Source of the DNA: KBS50 sp042666615
GTDB taxonomy: Bacteria > Actinomycetota > Actinomycetes > Mycobacteriales > Micromonosporaceae
Direction: 5' to 3'
DNA length: 64,000 nucleotides
NCBI RefSeq assembly: GCF_042666615.1
Contig: NZ_JBHTDD010000033.1
Location: forward strand, 1-64,000
Both the position numbers and the translations under genes were made by a program. The notes beneath the pieces are model-generated. The model worked only from the letters and a program-made list of their open reading frames with translations. It was not told the origin of the DNA and ran no database searches. Shown in pieces: positions 16,236-24,457 of the stretch. Each line of letters starts with the position of its first letter. Within the stretch, counting starts at the first letter, position 1.

Positions 16236-16305
16236 CCCCGTCGATCTGGGGCAGATGGTCATGAATGGAGATCCAGTCACGACCATCTGCCCTAGATCGA
16301 CGGGG
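16236..16305. repeat. Family A palindromic repeat, copy A2
   Basis: Arms CCCCGTCGATCTGGGGCAGA... (16236-16264) and its complement (16277-16305) pair over 29 bp with two mismatches, around a 12-nt loop. The element lies between two convergent GNAT genes and the right arm overlaps the last codons of the leftward one, whose stop TAG is part of the conserved CGATCTAG core. Confidence 0.88.
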
Positions 16306-16795
16306 AAAGGGGCATGGTCATGATCACCTCGCGTTTGGCACTGTTCGGTGGGGAACTGCCCAGCAGGGCGTCGTGCCGGAAGCCGGCGCGCTCGTAGAGG
16401 GCGATGGCCGCCGCGTTGTCCGACATCACCGCCAGGCGCAGCACCCGGGCCCCGCGCCGCCTGGCCCAGTCGGCCACCGCCTCGACCAGCCGGACGCCGA
16501 CTCCCCGGCCGCGTCCCGCGGGGCTCACCCACATCGAGATCAACTCCGCGATCCCGTCGGCGCCGTCAACGGGGATCCCGCTCACCATCCCGACGGGCTG
16601 GTCGTCGAGCACGGCAACCAGGTTGTACGACCCGGGGAGGGCCAGCCGGCCGCGCCACCGCTCCTCGCGGTCACCGTCGCCCTGCCAGTCCGCCAGCGTG
16701 GAGCCGAAGGCGTACGGTGCCTCCGCGAGGGCCGCCAACCGCAGCTCCCGCCAGATCGTCCAGTCGTCCACCGTGAGTTCGCGTAGTTCCAGCAC
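16292..16795 (-). CDS. GNAT family N-acetyltransferase
   Basis: 167 residues. It starts LELRELTVDDWTIWRELRLAALAEAP and contains the acetyl-CoA loop ELISMWVSPAGRGRGVGVRLVEAV, followed by RLAVMSDNAAAIALYERAGF, the usual C-terminal helix-strand of the superfamily. The substrate is unknown. GTG 16795 is the only start close to the conserved N-terminus. The final residues (PLSPSI) and TAG stop are read from the right arm of palindrome A2, so insertion of the repeat probably reset the C-terminus. It diverges from the YciI gene with about 145 bases between. Confidence 0.85.
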   Translation of the reverse strand: MLELRELTVDDWTIWRELRLAALAEAPYAFGSTLADWQGDGDREERWRGRLALPGSYNLVAVLDDQPVGMVSGIPVDGADGIAELISMWVSPAGRGRGVGVRLVEAVADWARRRGARVLRLAVMSDNAAAIALYERAGFRHDALLGSSPPNSAKREVIMTMPLSPSI

Positions 16796-16879
16796 GCGGC
16801 GAGCATGCCCAATCGCGACGTCGACAGCCAACTGTTTCCCGCGACCGCCGGCGGAGGGTGGGGAGAATCCGCGACGGGG

Positions 16880-16906
16880 TGTCGAATCGGGTGGAGACCG
16901 TTCGTG
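16880..16906 (+). promoter_or_regulatory. Candidate ECF42 autoregulated promoter
   Basis: TGTCGA at 16880-16885, then 17 bases, then CGTG at 16903-16906, 34 bases upstream of the YciI start. As I recall, ECF42 sigma factors recognise a -35 TGTCGA and a -10 near CGTC/CGAC, so this fits control of the YciI-sigma pair by its own sigma factor. The -10 differs at one base. Confidence 0.45.
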
Positions 16907-16939
16907 TACGTGGTAGAGGACGAGGACAAGGAGTTGACG

Positions 16940-17278
16940 ATGGCCCGTTACCTGCTCAACGTGATGCAGCCGGTCGGTGGCCCGCTGCCGGACGACGAGA
17001 TGGCGGTGGTGATGCGGGACGTGTCCGAGGTGGACCGGCAGCTGCGGGACGCCGGCGTGTGGGTGTTCTCCGGCGGGCTGCACCAGCCGGAGGCGAGCAC
17101 CGTGGTCCGGGTCCGCGACGGCGAGGCCCTCACCACCGACGGTCCGTACGCCGAGGGCAAGGAGTTCATCGGCGGCTTCACCGTGGTCGACGTCCCGGAT
17201 CTCGACGTGGCGCTGGACTGGGCGGGAAAACTCGCCGCGGCGACCACCCTGCCGATCGAGGTGCGGCCGTTCCAGTGA
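16940..17278 (+). CDS. YciI (DGPF) family protein, partner of ECF42 sigma factor
   Basis: 112 residues. It has the YciI/DGPF-domain pattern: MARYLLNVMQP at the N-terminus, a middle VFSGGLHQPEASTVVRV, the family motif TTDGPYAEGKEFIGGF (here DGPY instead of DGPF) and a final DLDVALDWAGKLAA. The fold is a ferredoxin-like dimer; enzymatic function is unproven. The start ATG 16940 has AAGGAG 7 bases upstream. The sigma-factor gene begins 11 bases after its stop. YciI-type genes beside this sigma-factor group are a conserved pair, and the protein is thought to act with the sigma factor in place of a classic anti-sigma factor. Confidence 0.9.
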   Translation: MARYLLNVMQPVGGPLPDDEMAVVMRDVSEVDRQLRDAGVWVFSGGLHQPEASTVVRVRDGEALTTDGPYAEGKEFIGGFTVVDVPDLDVALDWAGKLAAATTLPIEVRPFQ

Positions 17279-17289
17279 GGGGCGACCCG

Positions 17290-18564
17290 GTGGACCTCGA
17301 CCTGGTGTTCCGGACCGAGTACGGCCGGGCGGTGGCCGTGCTGGCCCGCGTCCTCGGTGATCTGGACCTCGCCGAGGACGCCGTCCAGGACGCCTTCGCC
17401 GAGGCGGCCCGCCGGTGGCCGGTCACCGGCCCGCCGCCCAGCCCGGCCGGCTGGTTGATCGTGACCGCCCGGAAGCGGGCAATCGACCGGTTGCGCCGGG
17501 AGGCGTCCCGAGCCGACCGGCACGCGCAGGCGGCGCTGCTGCACGAACCGGACGCCGCCGCGACCCCGGACATCCGGACCGTGGACATCGAGGGCGTCGA
17601 CGGCGACCGAACGGGGGCGGACGCGGTGCCCGACGACCGGCTTCGGCTGATCTTCACGTGTTGCCACCCCGCGCTCGCCCCCACCGCGCGGGTCGCGCTG
17701 ACACTGCGGCTGCTCGGCGGACTGACCACCACCGAGATCGCGGCCGCCTTCCTGGTGCCCGAAGCGACAATGGCGCAACGGTTGGTACGGGCAAAGCGAA
17801 AGATCCGGGCGGCCCGGATCCCGTACCGGGTGCCCGGCGAGGCCGAGATGCCCGACCGGCTCCCCTCGGTGCTGGCCGTCATATACCTGATCTTCAACGA
17901 GGGTTACACGGCCAGCGCGGGTGACCTGCTCGTCCGCGAGGACCTGTGCGCCGAGGCGATCCGGCTCGGCCGATTGCTGACCGGCCTGATGCCCGACGAG
18001 CCGGAGGTGCTGGGTCTGCTCGCGCTGATGCTGCTGATCCAGTCCCGCCGGGCGGCGCGGACCACGTCGGCCGGCGGCCTGGTGCCCCTCGCCGACCAGG
18101 ACCGGGACCGGTGGGACCGGGAGTTGATCGCCGAGGGCCAGGCCATCGTCCGGCGCTGCCTGCGCCGCGACCGGCCCGGGCCGTACCAGATCCAGGCCGC
18201 CATCCAGGCCGTGCACGCCGATGCCGCGGAAGCCTCGCGCACCGACTGGGCCCAGATCCTCCGGCTGTACGACCATCTGCTGACCCTCACGCCGGGGCCG
18301 GTGGTGGCGCTACACCGGGCGGTGGCGCTGGCCGAGGTCCGAGGCCCGGCCGCGGCGCTGGCCGAGGTGGACCGGCTCGACCTGCCCGGCTATCACCTGA
18401 TCCACGCGATCCGAGCCGACCTGCTGCGCCGGCTCGGCCGCCGGGACGAAGCGGTCCGCGCCTACCGAACGGCCATCGCGGAAACCGACAACGCGGCCGA
18501 GCGTGCCTTCCTCGCCGCCCGGTGCGCGGCGCTCGACTCGGCGAGCCGGTCCACCGACGGGTGA
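17290..18564 (+). CDS. ECF42-type RNA polymerase sigma factor with C-terminal extension
   Basis: 424 residues. Region 2 is at the N-terminus (VFRTEYGRAVAVLARVLGDLDLAEDAVQDAFAEAARRWP) and region 4 near 135-190 (RVALTLRLLGGLTTTEIAAAFLVPEATMAQRLVRAKRKIRAA). The rest, about 230 residues, is the long helical SnoaL-unrelated, TPR-like extension of the ECF42 group, with hallmark LPSVLAVIYLIFNEGYTAS and LARCAALD-type ending (FLAARCAALDS). There is no anti-sigma gene nearby; in this group the extension itself is thought to control activity. GTG 17290 is preferred because GAGGGG lies 9 bases upstream; GTG 17275 overlaps the YciI stop. Cotranscription with the YciI gene is very likely. Confidence 0.93.
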   Translation: MDLDLVFRTEYGRAVAVLARVLGDLDLAEDAVQDAFAEAARRWPVTGPPPSPAGWLIVTARKRAIDRLRREASRADRHAQAALLHEPDAAATPDIRTVDIEGVDGDRTGADAVPDDRLRLIFTCCHPALAPTARVALTLRLLGGLTTTEIAAAFLVPEATMAQRLVRAKRKIRAARIPYRVPGEAEMPDRLPSVLAVIYLIFNEGYTASAGDLLVREDLCAEAIRLGRLLTGLMPDEPEVLGLLALMLLIQSRRAARTTSAGGLVPLADQDRDRWDRELIAEGQAIVRRCLRRDRPGPYQIQAAIQAVHADAAEASRTDWAQILRLYDHLLTLTPGPVVALHRAVALAEVRGPAAALAEVDRLDLPGYHLIHAIRADLLRRLGRRDEAVRAYRTAIAETDNAAERAFLAARCAALDSASRSTDG

Positions 18565-18619
18565 ACCGGTGCGCGCGGCCAACGCCTGCCCACCCCACTC
18601 TGCCGGTGGCGTAAATGCG

Positions 18620-18648
18620 TTGAGTGTCCGGGCCCATCCGGCCAGGCT
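18620..18648 (+). promoter_or_regulatory. Candidate sigma-70-type promoter of ABC exporter gene
   Basis: TTGAGT (18620-18625), 17-base spacer, CAGGCT (18643-18648). The predicted start of transcription is about 25 bases before the ABC gene's ATG, leaving room for its ribosome binding site GGGGGGAT. Only the spacing and -35 are strong. Confidence 0.4.
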
Positions 18649-18681
18649 GGAACCTCGCCATCGTTTCCGGGGGGATCCTTC

Positions 18682-21600
18682 ATGCGGCTGTTCCGAGACC
18701 TCTGGACGACGTCGCCACGCCGCACCGGCGTCATGCTCTGCCTGATCCTGCTGGGTGCCGCCGGGCAGGCGTCGGCCGCCGCGGCCGCCGGCCCGGTGCT
18801 CGTACACCGGTCCTGGCCGTTGTTCACGCTGCTCGCGGTGGCCCTCGTTGCGGCGGTGCTGACCGACCTCGCGGTGAGCCTGATCGCGGCCGGCCTGACC
18901 GCGGACTGGGCGGCCGACGTGCGTCGTCGGCTGTGCAAGGTGGCCCTCGGCCAGGACCTGCCCACCCTGGAGACCACCCCGGTCGGCGAGCTGCTCGACC
19001 GGATCGACAACGACGTATACCAGGTCGCCAGCGAGCTGCGGAACCGGGGCGTCCGGCTCGCCCAGATGCTGGCCGCCGGTGTCCTGTCGATCCTCATCGC
19101 GCTGTTCGTCTGGTGGCCGGCCGGCGTCGGGATGGTGCTGCTGACCGCCGTACTGGTGGTGGGGTTGCGTAAACCCACCGGGAAGATCGGCCCCGCCCGG
19201 ATGCACGAGGAGGAGGCCTGGTCCGACCTCGCCGCGGTGATGGAGGAGGCCATCCACGGCCAGGACGACGTGCGGACGAGCCTGGCCCGGCCGTACGTCC
19301 TGCGGCTGTTCGCCCGCCGGGCCAGCGAGGTGCTGGGCCGCGGCAAACGCGTCTGGGCCATGTCGAGCAAGGTCACCGCCATCGCCGCCGGCGTGCTGCG
19401 GACCGGGATCGCGGCCGTGGCGCTCGGCGGCGTCTGGGCGCTGACGACCGGGCGAATCGACGCCGCCCGGCTCACCGCCGTCTGGCTGCTCATCATCGGC
19501 TTCGGGGCGATCGTCGAACACGGCGCCCGGATGGTGCCCGAGATGCAGTACGCGTTCGGTGCCTGGGCCCGCGTGCAACTGCTCCAGTCGTCCCGCCAGG
19601 AGCCGGTCGGTGGTGCGGAGCCGCGCGACGGCGACCTGGTCATCCGGGGCCTGACCTTCCGCTACGCCGCGGCCGGGGCGGACGGCGAGCGCGGACCGGC
19701 CCTGCACGATGTCAACCTGGTCTTCGCCAGGGGCCGCTCGTACGCGCTGATCGGCCGGACCGGCTCCGGCAAGTCCACCCTGACCAAGGTGCTCACCCGG
19801 GCCGTGGAGGTGCCGCGCGGCACGGTGTCGCTGGCCGGCGTCGACCTGCTCGACCTCGACGTCGAGGGGCTTCGCCGGTGGATCGCGGTGGTGCCGCAGC
19901 GGACCGAGATCCTGGCCGGGACCCTCGCCGAGAACATCGCCCTGTTCGACCCGGAGCTGCTCGACGCCGCCGCCGGGGCGTTGCGCGAACTGGGCCTGGA
20001 CTCCTGGGTGGCGGAGCTGCCGGACGGGATCGCGACCAGGCTGGGTGACGGCGGGTACGTACTCTCAGCCGGCCAGGAGCAGCTCGTGGCGTTCGCCCGG
20101 ATCCTGGTCCGTGACCCGCACGTGGTGATCCTTGACGAGGCCACCGCCCGGATGGACCCGGTGACCGAGACCCGGGTGCAACGGGCCACCGAACGGCTGT
20201 TGCGCGACCGGATCGGGATCGTCATCGCGCACCGGCTCTCCTCGGTGCGCCGGTGCGACGAGGTGGTGGTGCTCGCCGACGGCCGGGTCATCGAGGTGGG
20301 ACCGTTGCGCACCTCGACCCGGTTCGCCGAGCTGCTGGCCAGCGGCTCGGTCGAGGCGTACCCGGCCGGTGACCTCGTCGGGGTCGCGGCCGGGGCCGGG
20401 GTCGCGGCCGGGACCGGCGGGGCCGGGGTCGCGGTCGGGACCGGCGGGACCGGGGCCGCGGTCGGTGCCGGCGGGGCCGCGGGCGGCGTGGCGACCGACG
20501 CGCCGGGCGGCGCCGCGGACGGCACGTCGTCGCTGGCGGACGGCCTGACCAGCGGATCCCAGCCGGACCGGCCGGCCACTCGGCCGTTGCCCGACGTGCC
20601 GGTCGGCGCCCCCGCCGCGGCCAAGGCCGACCCGCCACCGCTGCCCGAGCGGCCGCCCGCCCGGACCCTGCGCGAGATCTTCCGGTTGGCCGTCAACGAT
20701 CCCCGGTACGGGCTGACCGCGGTCGCCGTCTTCGCCGCCCTCCAGGTGCTGGGGCTCGACGGGTCAGTGCTGCCGTGGCTGTGGGCCGACGTGGTCGACG
20801 GGCTCGGCGACCCGCTGTGGCCGGCGGTGGGCATCGCCGCGGCACTGGTGATCACCATCCCGATCTCGTACTTCCCGGGATACCTGTTCCCGCACTGGTG
20901 GGTGCGGCAGATGCTGCGGATCAGCCTGCGCCTGGTGCACGGGCAGACCGGGCCGCGCCGGATCAGCAAGCACACCCCGGCCGAGGTGGTGGCCCAGGGC
21001 GGAGACACCGAGCGGGTGGTCATCCTCGCCGACAACATCATCGACCAGTCGATCGCCCTGATCGTCCTCGTGTCGATGACGGTCGTCTCCGGCTCGTGGG
21101 TGCCGGGGATGTTCTTCGTCGGCACGATGCTGCTTTCCGGTCTGTCCGCGACCCTGTTCGGGCCGAAGCTCGAACGGTCGGCGCGGGCCACTGTGGCGGC
21201 GCGGGCCAGCTTCGCCACCGCGCTGGTGTCGTCGCTGTCGGCGGCCCGCACCGTGAAACTGGCCGGCGCGACCCGACCCGTACTGGCCCACCTGGCCCGG
21301 CTCGACACGATCCGCAGCGACCGGCAGCGGCGGGAGATCTCCATCCAGGTGTGGGCCCGGTCGACCCCGGCCGTCACGAGCGGACTGTTGCCGATCGGGG
21401 CCTGGGTGCTGTTCCTGTCCGGGACGCTCTCCGCCGGGGCCACCCTCGTCGCGGTGTCGGTGCTCGGTTCGGCGCGCTGGTTCGCCTGGACCACCGCGTC
21501 GCTGGTTTCGCAACTGCCGTCGGCCCGCGTGTGGACGAGGCGCACGGTGGCGATGACAGGCGTGGCGAGGTACGCGGCCGCGGTGCCCGGCGTCGACATC

Positions 21601-22344
21601 GTCACCGGCACGGCGCCCGCGCCGCCGGTCGCGCCCCGGCATCCGCTGCGGAAGCTGGAACTGTCCGGCTTCACAGCGGTGCACGAGGATGGGACGGTCG
21701 CCGTACGGGACGTTGACCTGACCGTGGAACGGGGGCAGCTCGTGCTCGTGGTGGGCCCGGTCGGGTCGGGCAAGTCGTCGCTGCTGCGGGCGCTGGCCGG
21801 GATCGTGCACCACACCGGGTCGCTGCGCTGGAACGGTCGGCCGGTCACCGAGCCGGAACTGTTCCTGCGTCCCAACCAGGTGGGGTACGTGGGTCAGCTG
21901 CCCCGGGTGCTGTCCGGCACGGTGGCCGACAACATCCGGCTCGGGCACGAGGTGGACGCGGGTGGCGCCGTGTCGACCGCGCAACTCGACCACGACCTCG
22001 CCGCCGCGGGTGGCGGGGCGGCCGGTGGCGGACTCGGTTTGATGATCGGGCACAAGGGCACCCGGCTCTCCGGTGGGCAGTTGCAGCGACTCGCCCTGGC
22101 CCGGGCGCTGGCACCGCGTACCGAACTGCTGATCGCCGACGACGTGTCGTCCGCCCTCGACGTCACGACCGAGCTGGACCTGTGGCGGGCGCTGCGGGAC
22201 CACGGGGTGACGGTGGTGGGCTCGACCTCGAAGCGGGCCGCGCTGAACCGGGCCGACCACGTGGTCGTGCTGATCGGCGGCCGGGTCGCCGCCCAGGGAC
22301 CGTGGCGGACGCTGCAGGATGACTGGGGTCACCTCGCCGGGTGA
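18682..22344 (+). CDS. Fused two-half ABC exporter (TMD-NBD-linker-TMD-NBD)
   Basis: 1220 residues: two complete half-transporters in one chain. The first membrane domain (~1-300) is followed by an NBD with Walker A GRTGSGKST (358-366), signature LSAGQ (461-465), Walker B LDE (D485, E486) and switch H517. A linker of ~100 residues rich in Gly/Ala/Val repeats (GAGVAAGTGG) and Pro follows. The second membrane domain (~660-970) leads to an NBD with GPVGSGKSS (1025-1033), LSGGQ (1129-1133), Walker B ending D1153-D1154 (Asp in place of the catalytic Glu) and Ser where the switch His would be (S1183). One ATP site is therefore probably degenerate, as in heterodimeric exporters. The substrate is unknown. 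Start ATG 18682 has GGGGGGAT upstream. It has no accessory genes. Confidence 0.92.
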   Translation: MRLFRDLWTTSPRRTGVMLCLILLGAAGQASAAAAAGPVLVHRSWPLFTLLAVALVAAVLTDLAVSLIAAGLTADWAADVRRRLCKVALGQDLPTLETTPVGELLDRIDNDVYQVASELRNRGVRLAQMLAAGVLSILIALFVWWPAGVGMVLLTAVLVVGLRKPTGKIGPARMHEEEAWSDLAAVMEEAIHGQDDVRTSLARPYVLRLFARRASEVLGRGKRVWAMSSKVTAIAAGVLRTGIAAVALGGVWALTTGRIDAARLTAVWLLIIGFGAIVEHGARMVPEMQYAFGAWARVQLLQSSRQEPVGGAEPRDGDLVIRGLTFRYAAAGADGERGPALHDVNLVFARGRSYALIGRTGSGKSTLTKVLTRAVEVPRGTVSLAGVDLLDLDVEGLRRWIAVVPQRTEILAGTLAENIALFDPELLDAAAGALRELGLDSWVAELPDGIATRLGDGGYVLSAGQEQLVAFARILVRDPHVVILDEATARMDPVTETRVQRATERLLRDRIGIVIAHRLSSVRRCDEVVVLADGRVIEVGPLRTSTRFAELLASGSVEAYPAGDLVGVAAGAGVAAGTGGAGVAVGTGGTGAAVGAGGAAGGVATDAPGGAADGTSSLADGLTSGSQPDRPATRPLPDVPVGAPAAAKADPPPLPERPPARTLREIFRLAVNDPRYGLTAVAVFAALQVLGLDGSVLPWLWADVVDGLGDPLWPAVGIAAALVITIPISYFPGYLFPHWWVRQMLRISLRLVHGQTGPRRISKHTPAEVVAQGGDTERVVILADNIIDQSIALIVLVSMTVVSGSWVPGMFFVGTMLLSGLSATLFGPKLERSARATVAARASFATALVSSLSAARTVKLAGATRPVLAHLARLDTIRSDRQRREISIQVWARSTPAVTSGLLPIGAWVLFLSGTLSAGATLVAVSVLGSARWFAWTTASLVSQLPSARVWTRRTVAMTGVARYAAAVPGVDIVTGTAPAPPVAPRHPLRKLELSGFTAVHEDGTVAVRDVDLTVERGQLVLVVGPVGSGKSSLLRALAGIVHHTGSLRWNGRPVTEPELFLRPNQVGYVGQLPRVLSGTVADNIRLGHEVDAGGAVSTAQLDHDLAAAGGGAAGGGLGLMIGHKGTRLSGGQLQRLALARALAPRTELLIADDVSSALDVTTELDLWRALRDHGVTVVGSTSKRAALNRADHVVVLIGGRVAAQGPWRTLQDDWGHLAG

Positions 22345-22512
22345 CCCCGGCCCGGCCCGGCTCGGCTCGGCCCGGCTCGGCTCGGCCCGGCTCGGCTCGG
22401 CTCGGCTCGGCCTGGCCCGGCTCGGCCCGGCTCGGCCCGGCCTGGTCGGCCTGGCTCGGCCCGGCCTGGTCGGCCTGGCTCGGCCCGGCCTGGCTCGGCC
22501 CGGCCTGGGGCT
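22345..22512. repeat. Low-complexity GGCTCGGCCC-type repeat
   Basis: About 165 bases made almost entirely of CGGCTCGGCC- and TGGTCGGCCTGGCTC-type units, immediately after the ABC gene stop. Frames through it are open but code only repetitive Ala/Arg/Gly/Leu. I see no gene or promoter in it. It may form structured RNA at the 3' end of the ABC transcript. Confidence 0.85.
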
Positions 22513-22565
22513 GGATGAAGGGTCTGCTTGACGTTCACGCCGCGTCGGGCCGGGTAACGGCGGGC

Positions 22566-23126
22566 ATGGCGCGGTACACGAAGCCCGACCTCCGGGAACG
22601 GATCAAGGCGGAAATCAAGGCCTCCGACAAGGGCGGCCGACCGGGGCAGTGGTCGGCGCGTAAGTCGCAACTGCTCACCAACGAGTACAAGAAGCGCGGC
22701 GGGGGCTTCGTCGGACCGAAGGACGAGCGGCAGCGGTCCCTGCAACGCTGGGGAGACGAGAGGTGGCAGACCAGGCAGGGTGCGTCCCGGGCCCGGCAGA
22801 ACGGCGAAACCCGTCGTTACCTGCCCAAGCGAGCCTGGGAACGGCTTTCCGAGGAGGAACGGCACGCCACCGACACCCGCAAGCGGCAGGTCTCCAGGAC
22901 CGGCAGGCAGTACGTCGCCAACACGGGACCGGCGAAACGGGCGCGCCGCGGCGTCACCTCCGGGAAGTCGGTCGAGATGTTGTCCGACCTCACGGTGGCC
23001 GAGGCGATCGACCTGGCCCGCCGCCTCGACACCGCTCAGCTCAGGGCCGCTCTGCGGGTGGAACGTCGCGGCCGGGCGCGTAAGACCCTGATCCGTCGCC
23101 TGGAGTCCGAACTCGACCGCCGCTGA
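22566..23126 (+). CDS. DUF5872 family protein
   Basis: 186 residues, strongly basic and hydrophilic (many Lys/Arg/Gln), with no membrane segment. It has the pattern I know as DUF5872: KPDLRERIKAEIKASDKGGRPGQWSARKSQLL, then DERQRSLQRWGDERWQTR, YLPKRAWERLSEEERHATD and a SAP-like helical ending (TVAEAIDLARRLDTAQLRAALRVER). High charge suggests nucleic-acid binding, but that is inference. I start at ATG 22566 just before the conserved block; an ATG at 22515 upstream lies at the edge of the low-complexity repeat. It is followed by more simple repeats and a long palindrome at 23238. Confidence 0.85.
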   Translation: MARYTKPDLRERIKAEIKASDKGGRPGQWSARKSQLLTNEYKKRGGGFVGPKDERQRSLQRWGDERWQTRQGASRARQNGETRRYLPKRAWERLSEEERHATDTRKRQVSRTGRQYVANTGPAKRARRGVTSGKSVEMLSDLTVAEAIDLARRLDTAQLRAALRVERRGRARKTLIRRLESELDRR

Positions 23127-23226
23127 CCGCCGCAACCGCCGCAACCGCCGCAACCGCCGTCCGTCGCTGACCGCCGCGACCGCCGTACCGCCGCGACCGC
23201 CGTACCGCCGCGACCGCCGTAACCGG
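23127..23226. repeat. Simple repeats of CCGCAACCG / CCGCGACCGCCGTA
   Basis: The region after the DUF5872 stop consists of short tandem units (CCGCAACCG three times, then CCGCGACCGCCGTA three times). Nothing else was seen in it. Confidence 0.8.
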
Positions 23227-23237
23227 CGGTCGGCGAA

Positions 23238-23282
23238 ATCTTGGACAGATTCCGTTCTAATACGACGGAATCCGTCCAAGAT
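23238..23282. repeat. Long imperfect palindrome, single copy in window
   Basis: ATCTTGGACAGATTCCGT (23238-23255) pairs with ACGGAATCCGTCCAAGAT (23265-23282), 18-bp arms with one mismatch and a 9-nt loop. It lies between two convergent genes and is lower in GC than its surroundings. It may be a bidirectional terminator or another dispersed repeat family. Confidence 0.8.
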
Positions 23283-23321
23283 CCAAAGTGGTGACCACGA
23301 GCTAGCGGCGGGTGAGACGGG

Positions 23322-24389
23322 TCAGGTGGCGCGTAGGTACTGGCTGGGCCAGCCGGGCTCGGCCCCCAGCCGCGCTGCGGCGTACCGGGGCCAGTACGGG
23401 TTGCGTAGCAACTCCCGGCCGAGCAGCACCAGGTCGGCCTGACCGGACGCGACGATCTCCTCGGCCTGCTCTGGTTCGCTGATCAGTCCGACCGTGCCGG
23501 TGAGAACGCCGGCGTCGTGGCGGACCCGGGCCGCGAGCGGCACCTGGTAGCCGGGCCCGATGGGAATCTCCGCCCGCGGGGCCGCCCCGCCCGAGGAGCA
23601 GTCGACGAGGTCCACCCCGGCGGCGGCCAACTCCTTGGCCAGCAGCACGCTGTCGTCCACGGTCCAGCCACCCGCCACCCAGTCGGTGGCCGAGATCCGG
23701 GTGAGCACCGGGACGTCGTCGCCGACCGTGGCCCGCACCGCCCGCGCCACCTCCAGGGCCAGCCGCATCCGGCCACCCTGGTCACCGCCGTACCCGTCGT
23801 TTCGATGGTTGGTCAGCGGGGAGAGGAACTCGTGCAGCAGGTAACCGTGCGCGGCGTGGATCTCGACGGCCGCGAAGCCGGCGTCCATCGCCCGGCCGGC
23901 CGCGTCGGCGAACGCCGAAACCACCCGGCCGATGCCGGCCGCGTCGAGCGCGGTCGGCACCCGGTACGCCGGGACGAACGGTTCGTCGCCGGGGCCGACC
24001 GGGGTCCAGCCACCCTCGGTGTCGGGCACGCCGCCGGATCGCGGTGCCCACGGCCGGTACGTCGACGCCTTGAAGCCGGCGTGTGCGAGCTGCACCGCCG
24101 GTACGGCGCCCTGGGCGTCAATGAAGTGGGTGATCGGTCGCCAGGCGTCGACGTGCGCGCCCGACCAGAGTCCGGTGTCCTGCGGGCTGATCCGGCCCTC
24201 GGGCAGGACCGCGGTGGCCTCGGTCAGCACCAGGCCCGTCCCGCCGACGGCGCGGGTGCCGAGGTGGATGCGGTGCCATTCGTTCGGCAGCCCGTCGGGA
24301 CCGGCGCTGTACTGGCACATCGGCGCCATGGCGACCCGGTTCGGCAGGGTCACCGCGCGCAGGTCGAGCGGGCGGAACAGGACAGTCAC
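23322..24389 (-). CDS. NADH:flavin oxidoreductase, old yellow enzyme family (YqjM-like)
   Basis: 355 residues, an FMN TIM-barrel enzyme. Visible are VAMAPMCQYSA at the N-terminus (the Cys of the thermophilic/YqjM-like class), EATAV, the substrate-binding pair in EIHAAHGYLLHEFLSPLTNHRNDGYGG (H-A-A-H with catalytic Tyr region), ARISATDW-like TRISATDWV, and the phosphate-binding end DLVLLGRELLRNP. Such enzymes reduce activated C=C bonds with NAD(P)H. The natural substrate is unknown, and detoxification of electrophiles is usual. GTG 24389 is preceded by AAGGAGG at a good distance. It is transcribed leftward as a single gene, downstream of the family C hairpin at 24422. Confidence 0.93.
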   Translation of the reverse strand: MTVLFRPLDLRAVTLPNRVAMAPMCQYSAGPDGLPNEWHRIHLGTRAVGGTGLVLTEATAVLPEGRISPQDTGLWSGAHVDAWRPITHFIDAQGAVPAVQLAHAGFKASTYRPWAPRSGGVPDTEGGWTPVGPGDEPFVPAYRVPTALDAAGIGRVVSAFADAAGRAMDAGFAAVEIHAAHGYLLHEFLSPLTNHRNDGYGGDQGGRMRLALEVARAVRATVGDDVPVLTRISATDWVAGGWTVDDSVLLAKELAAAGVDLVDCSSGGAAPRAEIPIGPGYQVPLAARVRHDAGVLTGTVGLISEPEQAEEIVASGQADLVLLGRELLRNPYWPRYAAARLGAEPGWPSQYLRAT

Positions 24390-24421
24390 GGGACGCCTCC
24401 TTGGCGGTAGCGGGAACCGTT

Positions 24422-24451
24422 GGAAGGGGCCCCCGGGTCAGGGCCCCTTCC
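24422..24451 (-). terminator. Stem-loop between symporter and flavin oxidoreductase genes (family C, copy C2)
   Basis: GGAAGGGGCCC (24422-24432) and GGGCCCCTTCC (24441-24451) form a perfect 11-bp stem with an 8-nt loop, 7 bases after the stop of the leftward symporter gene. It shares the GGAAGG-GCCC motif with other family C blocks. Confidence 0.65.
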
Positions 24452-24457
24452 GCACGT

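Noticed and set aside
22329..23279. Open frames through the GGCTCGGCC repeat on both strands
   Set aside because: They encode only monotonous Gly/Arg/Ala/Pro or Leu/Ala repeats and have no ribosome binding site.
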